NCBI GenBank assembly: GCA_019638595.1
Contig: JAHBTJ010000027.1
Location: 29,719-93,718 of the forward strand
Direction of reading: 5' to 3'
Source: Chitinophagaceae bacterium
GTDB taxonomy: Bacteria; Bacteroidota; Bacteroidia; Chitinophagales; Chitinophagaceae
Length of the DNA stretch: 64,000 nt
This document shows, one piece after another, positions 9,416 through 17,139 of this stretch. The notes under the pieces are model-generated. The model saw nothing but the letters and a program-made list of their open reading frames with translations, made no database searches and was not told the origin of the DNA. The number at the start of each line of letters is the position of its first letter. The first letter of the stretch is position 1. A program made the translations under genes and the position numbers.

Positions 9416-9754
9416 TTAACTTTTTTGCAGCAACGCTCTTGATTTTTTATAAAATTCATCCGCAAACTTTTTTATATCCTCCACCAGTTCGGTTTGCTTG
9501 GTAGCTCTGTTATAGGTATTAGCCATTGTCATGAGTGTTTGATAAAAAAAATCACCCATTTCATCTACCATCATCTCTTTCGTCCAGAGCTCTATATGCA
9601 TGGCAGATTTTTCCTGCCCGTCCCATAAGGCCAGCATCATGGCTTTCGCTTTCTCCTGATCTGCCGCGGTACTGCTGCTTGCGTTCCAGGAAATTTCCTG
9701 CACCATTTTGTTGGGGTCCAGTGTTACATTGATCGTTATCGTTGATTTTTGCAT
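9416..9754 (-). CDS. gldC: Gliding motility protein GldC
   Basis: A 112-residue protein starting MQKSTITINVTLDPNKMVQEISWNASSS, the standard GldC opening, followed by LWDGQEKSAMHIELWTKEMMVDEMGDFFYQTLMTMANTYNRATK. GldC is a small cytosolic protein tied to Bacteroidota gliding and T9SS function; its biochemical role is not firmly known. The frame extends upstream to 9820, but family members begin at the 9754 ATG. It lies 28 bp upstream of the YqeY-like gene on the same strand. Confidence 0.9.
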   Translation of the reverse strand: MQKSTITINVTLDPNKMVQEISWNASSSTAADQEKAKAMMLALWDGQEKSAMHIELWTKEMMVDEMGDFFYQTLMTMANTYNRATKQTELVEDIKKFADEFYKKSRALLQKS

Positions 9755-9917
9755 ACCTGAATAAATAATAATTGGCGCAAAGGTAAGAAGCTGATACATA
9801 CAACCGCAGGGCCGGGGCAAACGCGTCTAAATTCTTACAGAACGGCTTGCGCTGTATGTATACGGGCACAAAAGGCTCCGAACCCTTTACAAAATGCTGT
9901 TGAACATATCGGATTTT

Positions 9918-9994
9918 TGTGCCATCGGCACAACCCTTCTGTAGAAAAAAAGGATAATTTTCAATTATGCGCCATCGGCGCTACCCTTTGGAAA
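9918..9994. repeat. Two copies of a short palindromic repeat (GTGCC-ATC-GGCAC type)
   Basis: The first copy (about 9918-9945) is TGTGCCATCGGCACAACCC followed by TTCTGTAGAAA. The second (about 9968-9994) is TGCGCCATCGGCGCTACCC followed by TTTGGAAA. Each has a 5-bp inverted repeat around ATC and a conserved tail. The compensating change GTGCC/GGCAC to GCGCC/GGCGC keeps the stem, as expected for a structured, REP-like element. Nothing else is seen in this part of the 9755-10189 gap. Confidence 0.55.
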
Positions 9995-10002
9995 TATGAG
10001 CA

Positions 10003-10096
10003 ATAAAAAACCCCGAATGGGGTTCAACAAAAGCCTCGACATTTTTTATCCCTAACAAAGTTTGGGGCTATTCAAATTGAACCCTATTCGGGGTTG
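10003..10096 (-). repeat. REP-doublet-like inverted repeat with a minus-strand terminator hairpin
   Basis: Arms at 10009-10027 and 10077-10095 are inverted copies of each other over 19 bp with one mismatch. Each arm is itself a hairpin (AACCCC-GAAT-GGGGTT; AACCC-TATTC-GGGGTT). Between them lies a smaller hairpin, CCCaAAC-ttt-GTTaGGG on the minus strand. Read on the minus strand, the last hairpin is followed by six T (10010-10005), so it can act as a terminator for the glycosyltransferase gene upstream. The whole element looks like a REP/BIME-type repeat. Confidence 0.55.
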
Positions 10097-10189
10097 CTGT
10101 TCCTTAAGTTGACGCTCATACCTCCTGGGGCAAATAAGTTGAAAATGACAGTGGATAGTATAGTCCCGCCTCTTTGCATCAGCAAACCG

Positions 10190-11275
10190 CTACCGGTGGT
10201 TTTGCAATGATACCTGCTGTATAACAGCCCACCATTGTTCTGCCGCATGGTTATTGTTGCTGGCGGCTGCTTTTTCCGTTATCCTGCTCATTAGCTGAGT
10301 CCTTAGCTTTTCATCGCGGTATAGTTTTTTCATTTTGCCGGCGATGTCTTCCACGTCATTTCCATCGGCATATAAAGCGGCGTCATCCACGGTTTCGGGT
10401 ATAGCGCCGGTATGCCGCGTAATAGCGGGAACGTGCACGCGCAGACATTCCAGCAAAGCAATGCCGGTAGCATCGTAGCGCGGAAAATACAGCATGCACA
10501 TGGCGCACGCCGTAATAAGCGCCCGTTCTTCTTCCGGCACCGGTCCCTGAACAACAACATCATCTCTGAACTTATAGGAAACCAGCGATTTTTCCCAGCG
10601 GGGAGACGCGGACCCATCCCCGGTATATATTAATAAACGGGTATTGCTTTTTTGCCATTTCCTGAACAGGGAAAAAGCTTTCAGCACATTTACTACCTGT
10701 TCGTCTGTTGTATTATAGGCAGGGAATAAAAAGTACTCTGCTCCGCCGGCATATTTTTTCTTGATGCTTTCATGCGTATCCCAATCGGCCGAAACAAAGC
10801 ATTCAGATGCCTGCGGACGAATGACATGAATGCTTCCGGGATCAATTCCTTTTTCTGTTAATTGTTGCTTTAAGTATGCCGATAACGTAATAAAATAAAC
10901 GCCTGCTTGCCGGTTGCCGGCGCCTTTATTGCTTTCCCGGGTTATTAATACGCACCGGGGTATATTGTTTTTGGTTTGAATGCTGTTGCCGTTGATACAA
11001 AAAATGCAGGAAGGGCGCTCCTTTTGTATAACCGAGGCAAGCCGTTGTTTATACCATGCCTGTTTCCAAAGAGATGCAGTTACGGGAGGTTTTAATATTA
11101 TGTGTTTTGCAGTTTGAATGTTTACGGGAGCATTACCATATGATAACCATATAAACTCATGCTTGGCGTGGGTTTCACACATTTGGGTTATTGTGCTGAA
11201 AATAAAATTGCCAGGTGTTTTGTCTTTTGTTAAAAAACCATTCCCTTGATGTATGATTACTTTCATGAAAGACAA
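10190..11275 (-). CDS. Glycosyltransferase, GT4/GT1-type fold
   Basis: A 361-residue cytosolic or membrane-associated glycosyltransferase. The C-terminal half carries the GT-B donor-binding features: LFPAYNTTDEQVVNVLKAFSLFRKW, a VVQGPVPEEERALITACAMCMLYFPRYDATGIALLECLR block with the E-x7-E-like acidic residue, and PAITRHTGAIPETVDDAALYADGND. The N-terminal half is divergent. Starts at 11275 (MSFMKVI) or 11266 (MKVIIHQGNGF) are possible; the second looks more typical. No glycan cluster surrounds it, so the substrate is unknown. Confidence 0.8.
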   Translation of the reverse strand: MSFMKVIIHQGNGFLTKDKTPGNFIFSTITQMCETHAKHEFIWLSYGNAPVNIQTAKHIILKPPVTASLWKQAWYKQRLASVIQKERPSCIFCINGNSIQTKNNIPRCVLITRESNKGAGNRQAGVYFITLSAYLKQQLTEKGIDPGSIHVIRPQASECFVSADWDTHESIKKKYAGGAEYFLFPAYNTTDEQVVNVLKAFSLFRKWQKSNTRLLIYTGDGSASPRWEKSLVSYKFRDDVVVQGPVPEEERALITACAMCMLYFPRYDATGIALLECLRVHVPAITRHTGAIPETVDDAALYADGNDVEDIAGKMKKLYRDEKLRTQLMSRITEKAAASNNNHAAEQWWAVIQQVSLQNHR

Positions 11276-11484
11276 TTAATTAAAGAAAAACCTGTTTAAA
11301 AGTGCCTGCTTTGGCGAAGAACGGGCAAAATTATTCGCTGAGCAGTACGTTATTATAGTTGAATGAATATAAAGGTAAACCTGTTGTTTATAAGGTACAT
11401 CATCTGCTGTAAAAAAGTATAACCTGGTAAATAAGTGGTTTACAACTGTTGTTCAAACCTATCGTACACTTAAATAATTCACCT

Positions 11485-12732
11485 ATGGGGCTAAAAATTT
11501 TACGCACTTTATTTATTGTTTATGGTTTGCTAAGCCTGAACAATCAGGTGTATGCGCAATGCCCTGGAGGAGTTCCTCCTCAGCAAATGGCGCAAACAAC
11601 GATCGCCTCTATTGACGGAGATATGGAGAGCTTTCCATTCGACCAGTTCGATCCTTCGCTGGGCACATTGATCGGAGTAGATATTGATCTTAAGGTTACC
11701 GGGCTGATAGCCATGACGGTTATTAACTATAATACTTCACCACGTCCTTATGATGTTGGTGTAATGAGGAAGGATGAATTCAAGTCTCCGGGACTGGGTA
11801 TTGAACTGATCATTGATACAACTGTTAATTATACTACTCCAACATTGCCAGGCAGCTTACACCCGGGTACGCCGCCAGCTTATTTCGACCGAGCCCCTAA
11901 TAATCCTGCTTTGGGAGAACCTCCAAACTGGGATTCGCGATTTGTGGATGCACCTGTAGACAGGGAGGTTCATCAAGCCATTACCGATCCGGGTATACTG
12001 GCAGCGTATGTGGGATTAGACGCCGTTGAACTGGAATATTCATTGAAGCCAGGGTTTTCATTAGTTGGTGGCGGCGGCCAGTCACAGGGCATCATAACCA
12101 CCTATGCCACTAATATTGATTTAACTATAACCTATACCTACTGTCCGAACTCAATATTACCGGGAGGCAATAAATTAAGTTTCCAGGCCAGCAAAAAAAG
12201 CAACCGCAACGTGCTGCTTACGTGGACAAAGGAAAAAGAGGAAAGCAATATTTTGTATACGCCCGAAGTAAGCTTTAACGGGCAGGATTTTGCTGCTGTA
12301 GGCAATATGCAGAGCCGGAAGCCAGAAAGCGACGCTACTGTGGTGAAATACGAGTTTGGGTACGACGTGCCAGCAAATACCAACGGGAAACTCTATTTCC
12401 GCTTAAAACAGCTCAGCGCAACAGGCGAGATATCCTACTCGGGTGTAAAAATCATAAACATTCAAAATACCGATAAGCAGGTATTGAGCCTGTACCCTAA
12501 TCCTGCCGGTAAGCAGGTTGAGTTGAGATTTAATACGCCGCAAAAGCAAAAGCTGCAGGTAGATGTGATCAACAGTGTAGGACAGGTGGTGGAATCGAAA
12601 GGCATAAACCTTAACGGGGCGCAGCAGCATACCTTTCTGTTCAGCCGCGCACACCAGCCAGGCGTTTACTTTATGAGGGTATTTAATCCTGCTACCAGGG
12701 AGCAGCAGGTAGTAAGGCTGCTGATACAATAG
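11485..12732 (+). CDS. Secreted protein with T9SS type A C-terminal sorting domain
   Basis: A 415-residue exported protein. The preferred ATG at 11485 begins MGLKILRTLFIVYGLLSLNNQVYAQ, a Sec signal peptide; the frame itself opens at a TTG at 11449. The body is rich in Pro/Gly and beta-strand-like segments and not recognised. The last 80 residues match the T9SS sorting domain: LSLYPNPAGKQVELRF, VDVINSVGQVV and a terminal PGVYFMRVFNPATREQQVVRLLIQ. It is therefore expected to be secreted or attached to the surface by the type IX system. A bidirectional terminator follows at 12764. Confidence 0.88.
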   Translation: MGLKILRTLFIVYGLLSLNNQVYAQCPGGVPPQQMAQTTIASIDGDMESFPFDQFDPSLGTLIGVDIDLKVTGLIAMTVINYNTSPRPYDVGVMRKDEFKSPGLGIELIIDTTVNYTTPTLPGSLHPGTPPAYFDRAPNNPALGEPPNWDSRFVDAPVDREVHQAITDPGILAAYVGLDAVELEYSLKPGFSLVGGGGQSQGIITTYATNIDLTITYTYCPNSILPGGNKLSFQASKKSNRNVLLTWTKEKEESNILYTPEVSFNGQDFAAVGNMQSRKPESDATVVKYEFGYDVPANTNGKLYFRLKQLSATGEISYSGVKIINIQNTDKQVLSLYPNPAGKQVELRFNTPQKQKLQVDVINSVGQVVESKGINLNGAQQHTFLFSRAHQPGVYFMRVFNPATREQQVVRLLIQ

Positions 12733-12763
12733 GCTGAATACCCCTCATTGTTAAAATATTCAC

Positions 12764-12809
12764 ACAAAAAGAGTTGGCAATGCGTAAACCTCGTGTCAAC
12801 TCTTTTTGT
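12764..12809. terminator. Hairpin terminator after the T9SS cargo gene
   Basis: ACAAAAAGAGTTG (12764-12776) pairs perfectly with CAACTCTTTTTGT (12797-12809) around a 20-base loop. The A/T-rich flanks let it work in both directions. Confidence 0.65.
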
Positions 12810-12835
12810 ATTTTTGTTTTTACTACAAACTTTAC

Positions 12836-13510
12836 ATGGAATATAATACCACCAGGAATCATCTTATAATGCGTGAATATGGCAGGCATATTCAAAAGAT
12901 GATTGACTACGTAATAACTATTGAAGACAGGGAGAGGAGACAGAAAAACGCGCATGCGCTGATTGAGCTGATGGGCTTCCTGAACCCGCATCTTAAGAAT
13001 GTTGAAGACTTTCGCCATAAATTATGGGATCATCTTTTTTTAATATCCGATTTTAAGCTGGATGTTGATAGTCCGTATCCTATTCCCACCCGGGAAACCC
13101 TCAAGCCAAAGCCCGAAATATTGCCCTATCCCAAAAAGTATCCGAGGTATTCCCATCTTGGCAAAAACCTTGAGCTGGTCATTCAAAAGGCATTGAAAGA
13201 AGAAAATCCTGAAAAACGCTCCGGCTTTGCTAATTCAATTGCTTATTACATGAAGCTGGCCTACAATACCTGGCACAAAGAGCTGGTGCATGACGATGCG
13301 ATACGCAGCGAGCTAAACGCTATTACCGATGGTCAGCTTGAGTTTACCAACACGCCTTTTGTAAAAGCGTACAGGGAAAGGGATAGCAGGGAAAACAATC
13401 GTTTTCAACGGGGTGGCGGAAAGAATTTTCAGCAGCGTAACGGTGGTAGCAACCGCAACGACCGCAGCGGGAAAAATGGAGGTAAACATTTCAAAAAGAG
13501 ATTTAAGTAA
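12836..13510 (+). CDS. DUF4290 domain-containing protein
   Basis: A 224-residue cytosolic protein of the Bacteroidota family DUF4290: MEYNTTRNHLIMREYGRHIQKMIDYVITIEDRERRQKNAHALIELMGFLNPHLKNVEDFRHKLWDHLFLI. The function is unknown. The C-terminal 35 residues are a low-complexity Gly/Asn/Arg tail that resembles RNA-binding RGG-like tails. The start at 12836 fits the family; the frame opens 30 bases earlier. A -7 box TATTTTTG lies at 12809-12816. The gene sits directly upstream of murA, an arrangement seen in relatives. Confidence 0.88.
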   Translation: MEYNTTRNHLIMREYGRHIQKMIDYVITIEDRERRQKNAHALIELMGFLNPHLKNVEDFRHKLWDHLFLISDFKLDVDSPYPIPTRETLKPKPEILPYPKKYPRYSHLGKNLELVIQKALKEENPEKRSGFANSIAYYMKLAYNTWHKELVHDDAIRSELNAITDGQLEFTNTPFVKAYRERDSRENNRFQRGGGKNFQQRNGGSNRNDRSGKNGGKHFKKRFK

Positions 13511-13538
13511 GCCTTGCTTTATCGTATAAAATAAATAA

Positions 13539-13570
13539 CCCCGGCTGGATGTATACAATGCCGGGGTTTT
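13539..13570 (+). terminator. Rho-independent terminator between the DUF4290 gene and murA
   Basis: CCCCGGC (13539-13545) pairs with GCCGGGG (13560-13566) and is followed by TTTT. The T tract merges with the likely -7 box of murA (TATATTTG, 13570-13577). Confidence 0.7.
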
Positions 13571-13597
13571 ATATTTGCACATATTCATTTTACTATT

Positions 13598-14902
13598 ATG
13601 CATTCGTTTGAAGTTACAGGCGCTAAAAAGCTGAAAGGTGAAATTGTTCCGCAGGGAGCAAAAAATGAGGCGCTTCAGATCATCAGCGCGGTGTTGCTTA
13701 CTCCTGAAAAAGTTACTATTAACAATATACCCGATATACTGGATGTAAACCTGCTGATAGAATTGCTTGCCGACATGAATGTAAAAACAGAGCGGCATAA
13801 CAGGCATTCCTGCACTTTCCAGGCAGATAATGTGAACATTGACTATTTGCGGAGCGAGGCGTACAGGACAAAGAGCGGACGGTTAAGGGGCTCCGTTATG
13901 CTGGCGGGTCCGTTGCTTGCACGTTACCGGAAAGCGTTCATTCCTAAACCGGGTGGCGACAAAATCGGGCGGCGGCGGCTGGACACTCATATCATTGGTT
14001 TTGAAAAGCTGGGCGCTCAGTTTACTTATCATAACGAAGATGGCTTTTTTCACCTTACTGCGCCCGGGCTGAAGGGCGCCTATATGCTGCTGGATGAACC
14101 TTCGGTTACCGGTACTGCCAATATTGTAATGGCAGCGGTAATGGCTAAAGGCACCACTACCATTTACAACGCGGCCTGCGAACCATACCTGCAGCAATTG
14201 TGCAAAATGCTGAGCCGTATGGGCGCGAATATCCAGGGTATTGGCTCCAATATGCTGGTGATCAATGGGGTAGACTATTTGGGGGGAACGGAACACAGTA
14301 TGTTACCTGATATGATAGAGGTAGGTTCCTTTATTGGACTTGCCGCTATGACGCAGAGTGAAATTACCATCAAAAACGCGGGCATTGAGCATTTGGGTCA
14401 AATCCCGGATAAGTTCAGGCAATTAGGCATCCGGATGGATTTCAGGGGAGATGACATTTATATTCCCGAGCAGGAAGTATATGAAGTGCAAACCTTCCTC
14501 GATGGGTCTGTAATGACTATTTACGATCACCCCTGGCCTGGTTTTACGCCCGACCTGTTGAGCATTGTGCTGGTGGTGGCAACGCAGGCAAAAGGCTCCG
14601 TTCTGGTACATCAGAAAATGTTTGAAAGCAGGCTGTTTTTTGTTGACAAGCTGATTGATATGGGAGCGCAGATCATTTTATGCGATCCGCATCGCGCTGC
14701 GGTCATAGGGCTGGGACGTGAACAAAACCTTCGCGGTATTACAATGAGCAGCCCCGATATACGCGCGGGAGTTTCCCTGTTAATTGCTGCATTGAGCGCA
14801 GAAGGCAAAAGCATTATACAGAATATAGAACAAATAGACAGGGGATATCAATACATTGATGAAAGACTAAGGCAACTGGGCGCCCAAATTAAACGTGTAT
14901 AA
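13598..14902 (+). CDS. murA: UDP-N-acetylglucosamine 1-carboxyvinyltransferase
   Basis: MurA transfers enolpyruvate to UDP-GlcNAc, the first committed step of peptidoglycan synthesis. The 434-residue EPSP-synthase-like fold opens MHSFEVTGAKKLKGEIVPQGAKNEALQI (K22/N23-type substrate motif). Where many MurA enzymes have the fosfomycin-binding Cys loop, the segment reads RYRKAFIPKPGGDKIGRRRLDTHI. That loop has no Cys at the usual PGGCxIG position (PGGDKIG), the Asp form known to give intrinsic fosfomycin resistance in other bacteria. The TATATTTG box at 13570 is the likely promoter. It is followed by gmk after 24 bp. Confidence 0.96.
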   Translation: MHSFEVTGAKKLKGEIVPQGAKNEALQIISAVLLTPEKVTINNIPDILDVNLLIELLADMNVKTERHNRHSCTFQADNVNIDYLRSEAYRTKSGRLRGSVMLAGPLLARYRKAFIPKPGGDKIGRRRLDTHIIGFEKLGAQFTYHNEDGFFHLTAPGLKGAYMLLDEPSVTGTANIVMAAVMAKGTTTIYNAACEPYLQQLCKMLSRMGANIQGIGSNMLVINGVDYLGGTEHSMLPDMIEVGSFIGLAAMTQSEITIKNAGIEHLGQIPDKFRQLGIRMDFRGDDIYIPEQEVYEVQTFLDGSVMTIYDHPWPGFTPDLLSIVLVVATQAKGSVLVHQKMFESRLFFVDKLIDMGAQIILCDPHRAAVIGLGREQNLRGITMSSPDIRAGVSLLIAALSAEGKSIIQNIEQIDRGYQYIDERLRQLGAQIKRV

Positions 14903-14926
14903 CATTTATTGAAAAGATTTATCGGA

Positions 14927-15502
14927 ATGGCTCCGCAAAATAAGATCATCATCATAACAGCCCCGTCGGGCGCCGGCAAAACCTCTATTGTTCATTACCT
15001 GCTGCAAAAGTATCCCCGGCAACTGGCTTTTTCCGTTTCTGCCACTACGCGTAAGGCCAGGCCTGCCGAAGCCAACGGCAGGGATTATTATTTTATTTCG
15101 GAAGAAGATTTCAGGCAGAAAATACAGCAAAGTGAGTTTGTAGAATGGGAAATGGTGTATGAAGGGAAATACTATGGCACTTTGTTGCAGGAGCTGGAAA
15201 GAATATGGAAACAAGAAAAAACGCCCGTGCTTGATATAGATGTAAAGGGAGCGTTGCGTATTCAGGAGCGGTTTCCCGACTCTTCGGTATCCCTTTTTAT
15301 AGAGCCGCCCTCTGTGGCGGAGCTGCAAAAAAGACTGGAAAGCCGGGGCACAGAAACTCCGGAAACATTAGCCGCCCGTGTTAACAAGGCATCGTACGAG
15401 CTTTCCTTTAAACATCATTTTGATCATACCATCATCAACAAAGAGCTGAACGAAGCATGTGCCGAAGCAGACCGGCTGATTACAAATTACCTTGCGCATT
15501 AA
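14927..15502 (+). CDS. gmk: Guanylate kinase
   Basis: Gmk converts GMP to GDP with ATP in the cytosol. The 191-residue protein has the P-loop APSGAGKTSIV, the GMP-binding segments SATTRKARPAEANGRDYYFISEEDF and EFVEWEMVYEGKYYGT, and DIDVKGALRIQ. The frame opens at a TTG (14909), but the ATG at 14927 (MAPQNKIIIITAPSGAGKT) is the usual start. The 24-bp gap after murA suggests one transcript. A weak hairpin (AAGCCGGTAA / TTACGGCTT, 15577-15603) follows. Confidence 0.96.
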   Translation: MAPQNKIIIITAPSGAGKTSIVHYLLQKYPRQLAFSVSATTRKARPAEANGRDYYFISEEDFRQKIQQSEFVEWEMVYEGKYYGTLLQELERIWKQEKTPVLDIDVKGALRIQERFPDSSVSLFIEPPSVAELQKRLESRGTETPETLAARVNKASYELSFKHHFDHTIINKELNEACAEADRLITNYLAH

Positions 15503-15627
15503 TACTATATTGTACCCTTGTCCGTTACAGTAGCGGGAAAGTAAAGCCTGTGTAAACGCCTGCCATTCAGTAAATAAGCCGGTAACCAGTTCTCTTTACG
15601 GCTTCAATTTATTATTTTTGAAAGCAT

Positions 15628-16911
15628 ATGACAGCAGATATAGGAATATTGGTAGGTATCATACTTATCCTTTTGTTGGTAGGGCTATTTTCGGGTATTG
15701 AAGCGGCCTTTGTTTCTGCCAACAAGTTTACGTTTGAGCTAAAAAGAAAACAGGGGTTAAGAAGCGGCAGGGTTTTGTCGGACCTCCTGGAAAATCCGGC
15801 CCGTTTTATCGGCTCCATTATAGTAGCGCTGGTATTAATGGTAGTAGTATACGGGCTGCTGGTAGGGTCTATTTTTGCACCGGTATGGAACTGGATCGAA
15901 CAAAACCTGGGCACATCCTATTCGTATATAAAATACCTGCGCCTTATTTTTGAAACCCTGGTTTCGGCAGCGCTCCTCATTTTTGTACAGCTTTCATTCA
16001 GGGCTTTTTTCAGAGCTAAAAGCGAGTCTGTTTTATCATTACTGGCACAGTTGGGGGTGCTTGGATTCATCCATACGGTATTTTATCCTATAGCCTCCCT
16101 GTTCATAGGAATTGCCGAATGGATACTGAAATACCTGTTTGATGTGAAGCTGTCTGATCAAAAACCAGCCATTGCCCCGGTAGATATAGAAACCTTTATA
16201 CAGCAGAACAAAGACCAGTCGGACAATGACCAGGATATCAATACAAAATTGTTCGAAAACGCGTTGCAGCTTCCTTCCATTAAAATACGGCAATGCCTTA
16301 TTCCACGTAAAGAAATTGAAGCGGTAGATATTAATACTTCCATTGAAGCCGTAAAACAACGGTTTATTGATACAAAGCTGAGCAGGCTCATTATTTACGA
16401 GAACAATATTGACAATATACTTGGCTATATCCACCAGATTGAGCTTTTTAAAAACCCGGCCAGCATAAAATCGGTAATGCTTCCTATTCCCGCAGTGCCG
16501 GAAAGCATGAGCGCCACCGATCTTATCAGCAAATTTACCAGGGAACACAAAAGCATAGCCTGGGTAGTAGATGAGTTTGGCGGCACAGCCGGCATTATTA
16601 CTATGGAAGACCTGCTGGAAGAAATTTTTGGCGAAATACGGGATGAATACGATACGGATCAGTTTGTTGAAAAGCAGATCTCGGAAAATGAATATATTTT
16701 TTCAGGAAGGCTTGAGCTTGACTACCTGAACCAGAAATATGGCTTTGAGTTTAAAGAAACGGCATCTGAAACATTATCGGGCTATATCATTCATAATTAT
16801 GAAATGATCCCTAAAATAAAAGAGCGTATTATTATTGATAATTACGAGTTTGATATCATTAATGTGAGCGATACCCGTATAGAAATGGTAAAGATCAAAA
16901 AGCTCAAGTAG
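15628..16911 (+). CDS. HlyC/CorC (CNNM) family protein, GldE-like
   Basis: A 427-residue inner-membrane protein. The DUF21/CNNM transmembrane region covers about residues 1-190 (four hydrophobic stretches, with a FSGIEAAFVSANKF motif), followed by a CBS-domain pair (LIPRKEIEAVDINTS..RLIIYENNIDNILGYIHQ, then SIAWVVDEFGGTAGIITMEDLLEEIFGEI) and a C-terminal CorC/HlyC domain. The family is linked to ion (Mg/Co) transport; in Bacteroidota the gliding-associated GldE has this same architecture. GldE assignment is possible but not certain. A -7-like box (TATTTTTG, 15613-15620) is only 7 bases from the ATG, suggesting a very short 5' leader. Confidence 0.85.
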   Translation: MTADIGILVGIILILLLVGLFSGIEAAFVSANKFTFELKRKQGLRSGRVLSDLLENPARFIGSIIVALVLMVVVYGLLVGSIFAPVWNWIEQNLGTSYSYIKYLRLIFETLVSAALLIFVQLSFRAFFRAKSESVLSLLAQLGVLGFIHTVFYPIASLFIGIAEWILKYLFDVKLSDQKPAIAPVDIETFIQQNKDQSDNDQDINTKLFENALQLPSIKIRQCLIPRKEIEAVDINTSIEAVKQRFIDTKLSRLIIYENNIDNILGYIHQIELFKNPASIKSVMLPIPAVPESMSATDLISKFTREHKSIAWVVDEFGGTAGIITMEDLLEEIFGEIRDEYDTDQFVEKQISENEYIFSGRLELDYLNQKYGFEFKETASETLSGYIIHNYEMIPKIKERIIIDNYEFDIINVSDTRIEMVKIKKLK

Positions 16912-16934
16912 ACGATTAAAAAATGTATTTCTTT

Positions 16935-16966
16935 TTTGGAAGAATCCAAACCCCTGATTACCTTTG
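16935..16966 (+). promoter_or_regulatory. Promoter of the asd leader transcript
   Basis: TTTG (16935-16938) and TACCTTTG (16959-16966) are spaced by 20 bases, a full match to the Bacteroidota promoter. It lies between the GldE-like gene and asd and drives the leader ORF and attenuator. No second promoter of this type is seen between the terminator and the asd ATG. Confidence 0.7.
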
Positions 16967-16974
16967 CCCGCGCA

Positions 16975-17037
16975 ATGATAAAAATGATCAAGCATACAAA
17001 GAGCACAAAGAAACAGTTCCTTACCGGGAAAGGTTAA
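16975..17037 (+). CDS. Leader peptide of asd (20 codons, Lys/Thr/Met/Ile-rich)
   Basis: A short ORF directly downstream of the promoter encodes MIKMIKHTKSTKKQFLTGKG. Six Lys, three Thr, two Met and two Ile make 13 of 20 residues from the aspartate family, whose shared precursor is made by Asd. The ORF is closely followed by a strong terminator and then by asd. Its last codons (ACC GGG AAA GGT, 17023-17034) are complementary to the terminator's 5' arm. The first ATG is only about 9 bases after the -7 box, so the second in-frame ATG (16984, A-rich upstream) may be the real start, giving 17 codons. The attenuator role is inferred. Confidence 0.65.
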   Translation: MIKMIKHTKSTKKQFLTGKG

Positions 17038-17096
17038 AGAGTGTATTGTATGACTGAATATATTCAAGGCCTTTCCGGAAGCGGAAAGGCTTTTTT
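17023..17096 (+). promoter_or_regulatory. Transcription attenuator (antiterminator/terminator) upstream of asd
   Basis: Terminator: GCCTTTCCG (17069-17077), loop GAAG, CGGAAAGGC (17082-17090), then six T and a further T run. Alternative pairing: CCGGGAAAGG (17024-17033, inside the leader ORF) with CCTTTCCGG (17070-17078), nine pairs with one bulged G. A ribosome stalled on the Lys/Thr codons upstream (16990-17013) would leave this segment free to form the antiterminator. A ribosome reaching the stop codon at 17035 would cover it and let the terminator form. Confidence 0.65.
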
Positions 17097-17139
17097 ACTT
17101 TTAAACCATCATCACTAAAACAATAAAAAACCAACCAAA

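Noticed and set aside
17069-17096. The hairpin before asd as a simple terminator of the upstream CBS-protein gene
   Set aside because: It lies 158 bases after that gene, downstream of a full promoter and a Lys/Thr-rich ORF that pairs with it; an attenuator explains more, although a dual role remains possible.
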